From NCBI GenBank assembly GCA_003327455.1, contig QOQU01000001.1:62001-126000 (forward strand): DNA of 64,000 bases. The letters are read 5' to 3'. Each line of letters begins with the position of its first letter. The stretch's first letter is position 1. Below, in pieces: positions 58,100 to 64,000 of this stretch. Under the pieces are notes generated by a model. That model had not been told where the DNA came from and did not search any database. It was given only the letters and a program-made list of their open reading frames with translations. Position numbers and translations under genes: made by a program. This stretch comes from Anaerolineae bacterium (GTDB lineage: Bacteria; Chloroflexota; Anaerolineae; Anaerolineales; UBA4823).

Positions 58100-59217
58100 A
58101 GCCTGCCCGAAACCCACCAAAATAGCGCCAGAGCAACGCCGAAGCTCACCGTCAGGATCAGCATCAGGCTGTATGAACCGCGTTGCGCCATCTGCTGTCC
58201 GATGATCCAGGGATAAACCATTCCTCCAAAGCTGCCGCTTGCCCACAGGATGCCTGCCAGAGAGCCAGAGATGTTGGTTTGTCTTTCCAGGAAGGCAAAG
58301 GTGGTTGGAAAGAGCGGGGCGAGACAGAGACCAACGCCCAGGGCGCCTGCCCAGAGCCAGGCAACGGAGGCGGGATTCAGACCGATGACCCCCAGGCTTA
58401 GCAGGATTCCAGCCAGGCAGAACAACACCAGGTGGCGTAGCTCGATGCGGCGCGTGAGCGGAATCGCCGCTGCCCGACCCAGCAAGATGCCCACCCAGTA
58501 AAAGGAAGTAAGCATACTGGCTGACCTTTCGGTGGCGAGGTTCAAGGAATAGGCGTAAGCGTGTAGCCAGCCGCTGAACGAGACTTCCCCACCTACATAA
58601 ATCAACACGATCAGACAGAACATCCCGAACCAAAAGGGACGCAAGGGCGTGCGCGAAGCGATCGTTTCCTCTTGAACGGGATCGGGAGCAGGAAGAAACC
58701 AGAAAGCGACTGCCAGGGGGAGTTTGATCAACGCCAATGCCCGATACGCCCAGGCGCCGCCCAGCAGAGAGAATAGCAGGGGCGAAAAAACCCCACCCAG
58801 AGCTGCCAGCAGGAACATGCCGTTCAAATAAGGGGCAGAACGCTGCTGATATGTCCAGACCAGTTGTAAGTTACAGCCAACGTCTAAACTGCCTTCGCAG
58901 GCGCCAATGACGAACATGGCAGTCAGGAGCAAGGAAAAAGCCGCAATGGCTGGCAGAAGGGCTAAGGCACCCGCGGAGATCAACAAGACCGATCCTAAGA
59001 GAGCCGATCCGTTCCAGCGTTGAAAAAGCCTGCCTCCCAGCAACGAGCCGCTCAGGTAACCGGCTGAGCGGGTCAGGAACAGCAACCCCCATAGCTCGGT
59101 TTGCGTGGCCGTGTTTGCGCCAAGATAGATTAGACTGGGCCCCAGCGAGGCGATGGTCGCACCAAGGACGAAATATGCGGCGTAGTAGGCAATCGTCCGC
59201 TGAACACTCTGCTTCAT
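58069..59217 (-). CDS. Major facilitator superfamily transporter
   Basis: 382 aa from ATG 59217, which overlaps the EcfA2 stop (ATGA); the TTG three codons earlier is less likely. Twelve hydrophobic segments in two halves; the loop between helices 2 and 3 reads GYLSGSLLGGRLFQRW (MFS motif A-like). Fucose-permease or sugar/nucleoside-like MFS group by appearance; substrate unknown. As last gene of the ECF/nucleoside hydrolase operon it may carry the released base or sugar. Confidence 0.8.
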   Translation of the reverse strand: MKQSVQRTIAYYAAYFVLGATIASLGPSLIYLGANTATQTELWGLLFLTRSAGYLSGSLLGGRLFQRWNGSALLGSVLLISAGALALLPAIAAFSLLLTAMFVIGACEGSLDVGCNLQLVWTYQQRSAPYLNGMFLLAALGGVFSPLLFSLLGGAWAYRALALIKLPLAVAFWFLPAPDPVQEETIASRTPLRPFWFGMFCLIVLIYVGGEVSFSGWLHAYAYSLNLATERSASMLTSFYWVGILLGRAAAIPLTRRIELRHLVLFCLAGILLSLGVIGLNPASVAWLWAGALGVGLCLAPLFPTTFAFLERQTNISGSLAGILWASGSFGGMVYPWIIGQQMAQRGSYSLMLILTVSFGVALALFWWVSGRLQRGLTTSSS

Positions 59218-60023
59218 GCTGCGCAATGTTGTTCAAAAGCATCCAGAAATTCTTGTGGCGTACAGACAATTTCCGCCAACCCCAGACGCAGTCCTAAACG
59301 GGTAATCTGAGGTGGATCAACATAAGTTTGAGCCAGAATCTCTTCCTGTCCCAATACTTCTCTGGCAGCCCCATCTAACAGCACTTTTCCACCTCCCATC
59401 ACGATCACCCGTTCAAAATTTTCAGCGCAAAAATCGATATCATGGGTGATGGTAAGGACGGTTTTGCCGCGCCGTTTCATTTCAGCGATGATGGTTGCCA
59501 GTCGCTCAACCGAAGCAGCATCCTGACCGGTGGTCGGCTCGTCAAAGATCAAAATAGGCGTGTCCATAGCCAGAATCGACGCGACCGCCACCATCTTCCG
59601 CCAGGTGGGCGAGAGATCATAGGGGTTCATGGTGTGCATTTCCTGCAATTGAGTCAGTTGCAGTGCGTCTTCGACCAGAGTCTGGATGCGCTCGTTGGAG
59701 TAGCCCAGGTTGCGCGGTCCAAAGGCAATTTCGTCTGCCACGGTTTTGGTGAACAACTGCTCATCGGGGTTTTGAAAGACATAGCCAACCCGCCGCGCCA
59801 GTTTGGCAACCGGGTATTGACGGGTGTCCCAATCGCCGATCAGGACGCGCCCTTCCGTTGGCAACAGCAAGCCGTTTAGGTGCTTGACCAGGGTGGTTTT
59901 GCCGGCTCCATTTTGACCGATGATGGCAACCTGCTCGCCGGGCGCAATCTCCAAAGAGACCCCACTCAAAGCCAGTACCCCGTTGGGATAACGAAAGGAG
60001 AGATTTTCAATCCAGATGTTCAT
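59214..60023 (-). CDS. ecfA2: ECF transporter ATPase, EcfA2-like
   Basis: 269 aa from ATG 60023 (MNIWIENLSFRYP), which has AGGAG 8 nt upstream and overlaps the EcfA1 stop by 4 bp; the frame upstream belongs inside ecfA1. Walker A IGQNGAGKTT, Q-loop FQNPDEQLFTKTVADEIAFG, Walker B ILIFDEPTTGQD and H-loop THDIDF are present. The signature LSPTWRKMV deviates strongly from LSGGQ, as often in one half of asymmetric ECF ATPase pairs. Confidence 0.87.
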   Translation of the reverse strand: MNIWIENLSFRYPNGVLALSGVSLEIAPGEQVAIIGQNGAGKTTLVKHLNGLLLPTEGRVLIGDWDTRQYPVAKLARRVGYVFQNPDEQLFTKTVADEIAFGPRNLGYSNERIQTLVEDALQLTQLQEMHTMNPYDLSPTWRKMVAVASILAMDTPILIFDEPTTGQDAASVERLATIIAEMKRRGKTVLTITHDIDFCAENFERVIVMGGGKVLLDGAAREVLGQEEILAQTYVDPPQITRLGLRLGLAEIVCTPQEFLDAFEQHCAA

Positions 60024-60895
60024 GGTTTTCGCTCCTGACGGTGGTTTTGGAGAGTTGCCGAAAAACCTGCCACCGCTTCTTCCAGCGTGACGGGCAACGG
60101 GCGTTCTTTTTGCCATAGCCCGCGCGGGATGGCTAAGCGAGCAGTTGTGGTATAGCGCGATACCCCGAACCCTTTGTCTGACAGGCGTTCATCGGTTAAA
60201 ACCTGATGCGGTTTGCCTTCGAGAAGGATTTTTCCCTGCCAGAGAGCGATGACCCGATCGGCAAATTGAGCAATCCATTCCATTTTGTGTTCTGCCATCA
60301 CCACCGTCATTCCCTGTTCAGCCATCTTGCGAATTGCGCCGAACACTTCGCGAGTGCCAATCGGGTCCATTTGGGAGGTGGGTTCATCCAGCACCAGCAC
60401 TTTGGGTTGCATGACCAGAATGGAAGCCAGGGCTACCCGCTGTTGCTGTCCACCAGAAAGCGAATAGGGTGAGCGGTCTGCCAGATCAGCAATCCCGATC
60501 CGTTGAAGCACTTCCTCGACCCGGCGGGTGATCTCAGCGCGTGGCACACCGCTGTTTTCCAGACCAAAGGCTACCTCCTCGAAAACTGTGTATTTTGCAC
60601 CACTGATCTGGTTGAACGGATTTTGAAAGACCAGCCCGACCTTCATCACCCAATCCGAAAGATCGGCGTGTTGGGCAGAGTCGCCATCCACCTCCACCGT
60701 TCCGTGTAGTTCGCCCTTGTAGAAATGGGGGATGAATCCGGCCAGGGTGTAACAGAGGGTGGATTTACCGGCTCCATTGGGCCCGATGATGGCCACAAAC
60801 TCACCTTCCTCGATTTCCAGATCAATGTCTTGCAGGGCGGGGGTTTGAGTGAGTGGATAGTGATACGTAACCTGATGAAGTTTGATGATTGGCAT
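60020..60895 (-). CDS. ecfA1: ECF transporter ATPase, EcfA1-like
   Basis: 291 aa. Walker A IGPNGAGKSTLCYTL, Q-loop VFQNPFNQISGAKYTVFEEV, canonical signature YSLSGGQQQRVALAS, Walker B VLVLDEPTSQMD, H-loop AEHKMEW. With the EcfA2-like partner it makes the ATPase dimer that drives EcfT. Active-site complement suggests this subunit provides the working signature. 9 bp after ecfT. Confidence 0.88.
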   Translation of the reverse strand: MPIIKLHQVTYHYPLTQTPALQDIDLEIEEGEFVAIIGPNGAGKSTLCYTLAGFIPHFYKGELHGTVEVDGDSAQHADLSDWVMKVGLVFQNPFNQISGAKYTVFEEVAFGLENSGVPRAEITRRVEEVLQRIGIADLADRSPYSLSGGQQQRVALASILVMQPKVLVLDEPTSQMDPIGTREVFGAIRKMAEQGMTVVMAEHKMEWIAQFADRVIALWQGKILLEGKPHQVLTDERLSDKGFGVSRYTTTARLAIPRGLWQKERPLPVTLEEAVAGFSATLQNHRQERKP

Positions 60896-60904
60896 GGCAA
60901 ATCT

Positions 60905-61684
60905 CTATGAAAACCAGATGCGGCTGAGCAGTGAACCGAGCATCACGAACAGGAGAAACCAGCGCAGTCCTTTATCCAGCGGTCGATCGAGGATTTCGCG
61001 CAGGGAGGTTTTCGGTCGGCGCGAGGTGAATCCCCGCGCTTCAATGGCAATGGCGCGCTCTTCGACTTCGACCAGCGAGCCAAACACCAGCGGACCGACC
61101 AGAGGCACCAGGGCGCGAATGCGACCGATGAAACTGGATTCGGTATCCAGCCCACGCGAACGCTGGGCAGCGATAATGGTATTGGCTTTGGCTTGCATTT
61201 GAGGGATGATTTGCAGGGTGGCAATAATCACATAGGCAAATTGACCTGGCAAGCCGCGTTGGGTCAGGTCAGACATCAGTTCGCTGGGATGCGTGGTCAG
61301 CATAAACAACGTGAAGGACGAGACCATGACCATGATGCGGATGGCGTTGGCAAAGGCAAACATCAGGCTCTCTTGGGTGAGGGTCAGGAACCAGACCCGG
61401 GTTAAAATCGTTTTCCCACCTGGCACGAACAAAGCCTGCATAACGAAAAGGAAACCAGCCACCGGCAAAATCAACCTTGCGGCGGCCGTAAAATATTCCC
61501 GTTGAACCTTGCCGAGAAATGCTAAGGGGAAGACAATCAGTACCAGCAACAAATGCGGAGTCCAGTAAAAAGGCACCAGGAAAGCTGGCAGGATCAATCC
61601 AAAGATAAGCGTCAACTTGGTCAATGGATTCAGTTGGTGCAGAAAGCTTTCCCGCTTGATGTAGAACGATAATCTCTCGTGCAT
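60905..61684 (-). CDS. ecfT: ECF transporter transmembrane coupling protein EcfT
   Basis: 259 aa with about six hydrophobic segments. The paired coupling-helix motifs are in AQRSRGLDTESSFIGRIRAL (ARG-type) and AIEARGFTSRRPKTSLRE (ARG-type), which dock on the ATPases. ATG 61684 follows AAAGGAG. It starts immediately after the repeat cluster that separates it from the S component. Confidence 0.88.
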   Translation of the reverse strand: MHERLSFYIKRESFLHQLNPLTKLTLIFGLILPAFLVPFYWTPHLLLVLIVFPLAFLGKVQREYFTAAARLILPVAGFLFVMQALFVPGGKTILTRVWFLTLTQESLMFAFANAIRIMVMVSSFTLFMLTTHPSELMSDLTQRGLPGQFAYVIIATLQIIPQMQAKANTIIAAQRSRGLDTESSFIGRIRALVPLVGPLVFGSLVEVEERAIAIEARGFTSRRPKTSLREILDRPLDKGLRWFLLFVMLGSLLSRIWFS

Positions 61685-61699
61685 TTAACTCCTTTCCAC

Positions 61700-62035
61700 A
61701 CCCTCACCCCCGTCCCCTCTCCCCCAGGGCGAGGGGAGATGGATTCCCTCTCCCTTAGGGAGAGGGTCAGGGTGAGGGATAAGTCTCGCGCCTATCCCAC
61801 AGGGCGAGAGGAGCTTACTCACTTCTCGCTTAGGGAGAAGGGTTGGGGATGAGGGATAGAGCTTTGCATGCATGGCTATTCGTGAGGGCAAGGAGAGCAA
61901 GCCCTCACCCCCGTCCCCTCTCCCACAGGGCGAGGGGAGATGGATTCCCTCTCCCTTAGGGAGAGGGTCAGGGTGAGGGATAAGTCTCGCGCCTTGCCTG
62001 CAGCCCTCACCCCCGGCGCCTCGCCCAGAAACGCA
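61700..62035. repeat. Palindromic intergenic repeat cluster inside the ECF operon
   Basis: Repeated units of CCCTCACCCCCGTCCCCTCT then CCCAGGGCGAGGGGAGATGG, with adjoining ATTCCCTCTCCCTTAGGGAG and AGGGTCAGGGTGAGGG. Two long near-identical blocks (61700-61790 and 61910-62000) flank a degenerate one. The family is shared with 46455 and 53745. It fills the 359-bp gap between ecfS and ecfT; there is no gene. Confidence 0.85.
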
Positions 62036-62043
62036 GTCTCTCA

Positions 62044-62745
62044 TTATCCGCCTGGGGCAAGAATGCGCACCAGAACAAATGCCGCAATTAAGACCAGAAC
62101 GACCACGACCCCGATAGCAATCCAAAGCTGGGTCTTGCCGGCACCCTCTTGAATCTCGATGTTTTGCGGGCGCGGAAAACGAGCGACAAAGCGCATGGAT
62201 AAGCCCTGGATAATGGCAAATGCCAGCAACGCCGTAGAAATCTTGTCAACCGGCTCAACCAGGAAGTTGGTGCTGAAGACGGCTTCGATCATGCCTCGCC
62301 CGGTCTGGAGCAGGTAGGCCGTGATGAAAGACGAACCGCTGGCAGTGATGCCGCCATAGAGATAGACGGCAATGGGGGTGGAGACGATCGCAGCCGTGAG
62401 GGCGACCAGAAAGCCGGTGATAATCACTTTCCAGATGTTCTTGAACAAACCGGCGTTGGCGCAAATGCCGGTTACCAGGCCAATAAAGAACGCCACCGGC
62501 CACCACGGGAAGGCATTCGGATCGATCGCCAGACCCCAGATGATATTGGACAATGTGCCGGTCAGTGCCCCCGCCCATGGACCACACAATGCTGCTACCA
62601 GCATTGTGCCGATCGAATCCAGATAAACCGGCAGGCGTAAGACAACCACGATTTGTCCCATGACCACGTTGATGGCAATGGCTACCGGGATTAAGACCCA
62701 GGTCATGGTGTTGAAGTCTTTTTTGAGGGATTCGAAAAATTTCAT
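62044..62745 (-). CDS. ECF transporter substrate-specific (S) component
   Basis: 233 aa from ATG 62745 (MKFFESLKKDFNTMTWVLIP), which has AAAGGAG 8 nt upstream; the upstream Met codons are unlikely. Six hydrophobic segments typical of an S component (AINVVMGQIVVVLRLPVYLD; LVAALCGPWAGALTGTLSNI; FFIGLVTGICANAG), with a charged loop and an extra C-terminal helix. The VYLDSIGTMLVA segment after helix 1 is common in the group. Ligand unknown; the adjacent nucleoside hydrolase suggests a nucleoside or modified base. Confidence 0.82.
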   Translation of the reverse strand: MKFFESLKKDFNTMTWVLIPVAIAINVVMGQIVVVLRLPVYLDSIGTMLVAALCGPWAGALTGTLSNIIWGLAIDPNAFPWWPVAFFIGLVTGICANAGLFKNIWKVIITGFLVALTAAIVSTPIAVYLYGGITASGSSFITAYLLQTGRGMIEAVFSTNFLVEPVDKISTALLAFAIIQGLSMRFVARFPRPQNIEIQEGAGKTQLWIAIGVVVVLVLIAAFVLVRILAPGG

Positions 62746-62838
62746 TGCGAAAACTCCTTTCTTACTGAATGAAATTGAGGACAATCAACGAAAAATACCG
62801 ACACCGTTCCCCAGATTGAGCTTTCGAAATGGTTTGCC

Positions 62839-63831
62839 TTATTTTTCGCTTTTCACCTCCTTCTCCAAAAGTTTTTGGCTCAAGGCAGCGATGCGTTGGA
62901 CAAATAAATCGAGAAAGGCCTCGGCTCGCACGCCCAGCGCTACGCTCATATTGGCAGGTTTGTCGAGCATGCGGTAAAAATCGGCAAAGGTTTTCCCCAT
63001 GCAGACACCTCCACTGATGTCCACGTCCACATAAAGCGCTTCATAATCGCATAACTCTGGCTGAAAGGTCAAAGCTAAAGCGAGCGGATCGTTGATCACA
63101 CAGCCCTGAATGGATTGATATTGGTCGTGAAATTCCATGTAAAAGCGCGTCGCCTGACGCAAAAAAGCGGGGATTGGAGAGGGAATCTGCTCCAATTCTT
63201 GTAGATGGGCTTCGGTCAGGATGCACTGATAGGTGACATCCAGAGGAACGAGGGTGATGGGGATGCCACTGTGAAAGACGATATGGGCGGCATGTGGGTC
63301 AACATAAGTATTGAACTCCGCCAGAGGGGTGGTATTGCCTTCATGGCGGATGGCGCCACCCATGATAAACAGCTCTTTCACCGCCCGGGCAAGGCGCGGT
63401 TCTTTGCGCAAAGCCAGGGCAAGATTGGTCAGGGGTCCGATGGCGACAATCGTTATTTCGCCCGGCGCAGAAAGGACGCGCTCGATCAGGAAGTCGCAGG
63501 CATGTTGGTCCCGCGCCTTGAGACTTGGAGGAGGCAGTTGGGCGTAGCCTAAGCCACTTTGTCCATGTGTCTCCGGAGCCAATAGGGAGGGTTGTACCAG
63601 CGGCAGTTCACATCCCCGCGCCACGGGGATATGTGGTGCCTGAGCGAGTTCTAAAATGGAAAGGGCGTTGGTGACGCCCTGGTCAACCGAACAATTTCCG
63701 TGAACGATGCTCAAGCCTTCTACCTGAAGCTCTGGCGAAGCAAGGGCGAGCAATATGGCAGCCGAGTCATCGATGCCCGGGTCGGTGTCGATGAGAATGC
63801 GCTTGGGAGAGGGAGAATGTGATTGGATCAC
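62839..63831 (-). CDS. Inosine-uridine-type nucleoside hydrolase
   Basis: 330 aa with a GTG start (63831) and AGGTG 8 nt upstream. The metal-binding N terminus is ILIDTDPGIDDSAAILLALA (DTDPGxDD), with GNCSVDQGVTNAL, LFIMGGAIRHEGNTTPLAEFN and the C-terminal PLALALTFQP. Cleaves N-glycosidic bonds of ribonucleosides to base and ribose. It lies 93 bp upstream of the S component; the released ribose could feed the ribose genes of this window. Alternative: a queuosine-type hydrolase acting with the ECF importer. Confidence 0.87.
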   Translation of the reverse strand: MIQSHSPSPKRILIDTDPGIDDSAAILLALASPELQVEGLSIVHGNCSVDQGVTNALSILELAQAPHIPVARGCELPLVQPSLLAPETHGQSGLGYAQLPPPSLKARDQHACDFLIERVLSAPGEITIVAIGPLTNLALALRKEPRLARAVKELFIMGGAIRHEGNTTPLAEFNTYVDPHAAHIVFHSGIPITLVPLDVTYQCILTEAHLQELEQIPSPIPAFLRQATRFYMEFHDQYQSIQGCVINDPLALALTFQPELCDYEALYVDVDISGGVCMGKTFADFYRMLDKPANMSVALGVRAEAFLDLFVQRIAALSQKLLEKEVKSEK

Positions 63832-63917
63832 GATGAAACACCTGATTGGAGAGGATGAGTGCCTGAAAAGGTGATCAAAAGAGAGTTGAAGTGTTCAACC
63901 GCGCTTGCGGTTTTGCT

Positions 63918-63923
63918 ATTATA
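63918..63923 (-). promoter_or_regulatory. -10 box upstream of the nucleoside hydrolase/ECF operon
   Basis: TATAAT on the minus strand, about 86 bp before the GTG start. The -35 region (near 63941-63946) is not close to consensus, so an activator may be needed or the true promoter is elsewhere. Nothing else is visible in 63832-64000. Confidence 0.35.
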
Positions 63924-64000
63924 TTTTACTGTCATTTGGGAAGTCGTGCAAATCTCATATTTCGTTCTCAAAAAAGCCGCTACGAAAGGTTAAATCTGCT

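Overview
The window looks like chromosome from a member of the Chloroflexota, most likely an Anaerolineae-type bacterium. The reasons are a TPR-BTAD activator, lipoprotein leaders followed by APxPTPTxAP-type linkers, secreted proteins ending in a YLPxxLRN tail, many sugar ABC cassettes, a tungsten-type aldehyde oxidoreductase, and families of CTCTCCC/GGGAGAG palindromic intergenic repeats. This assignment is inference; there is no rRNA or tRNA here to test it. The genetic code is standard.

Left part (1-10.5 kb): a TPR-BTAD transcriptional activator (859-2784) is followed by a decayed accessory patch. The patch holds two intact secreted proteins, a small membrane protein, several dead genes (Vgb-lyase-like, small secreted, Asp-box) and a detached 237-bp copy of the middle of the BTAD gene. 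Next come a DASS/SLC13-type transporter with RCK_C domains, a collapsed sulfotransferase gene, a DUF418 membrane protein and the tail of a CASTOR/TrkA-like channel gene.

10.5-18.4 kb: a complete ribose operon on the minus strand in the order rbsR-K-D-C2-B-A-C1. It has a consensus sigma70-type promoter overlapped by LacI-type palindromes. RbsB is one polypeptide with two nearly identical binding domains, and there are two different RbsC permeases.

18.6-30 kb: a sugar-acid utilisation locus. A GntR regulator and a sugar SDR face a long plus-strand operon: an enolase-superfamily acid-sugar dehydratase, an AOR-family oxidoreductase, a CUT1 ABC importer whose first permease has an in-frame TGA, an ASRT-like protein, a SIS isomerase, a ROK kinase and a PPOX-fold protein. 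Promoter and GntR-type operators are visible.

30-43 kb: an unknown protein and a DMT exporter; a minus-strand three-gene cassette of a Rad51/RecA-like protein without a Walker A motif, a 91-aa protein and a divergent family B DNA polymerase; a CHASE4-PAS-GAF-PAS-GGDEF-EAL protein frameshifted in its EAL domain; and a cobalamin ABC operon (btuF-C-D plus a THEP1-like NTPase) behind a cobalamin riboswitch and terminator.

43.3-53.7 kb: a compact plus-strand virus-like module: large terminase, portal, protease-capsid fusion, paired small decoration-like proteins, a holin-like protein, a beta-helix protein, an M23 endolysin and a connector. No integrase, replication, tail-tube or tape-measure gene is present. 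It also contains a block of short palindromic repeats.

53.8-64 kb: housekeeping and transport genes: a PHP phosphoesterase, a secreted metallophosphoesterase overlapping comM/yifB, a PPC-domain protein, and a minus-strand ECF operon (nucleoside hydrolase, S component, EcfT, EcfA1, EcfA2, MFS) that probably salvages nucleosides or a modified base.
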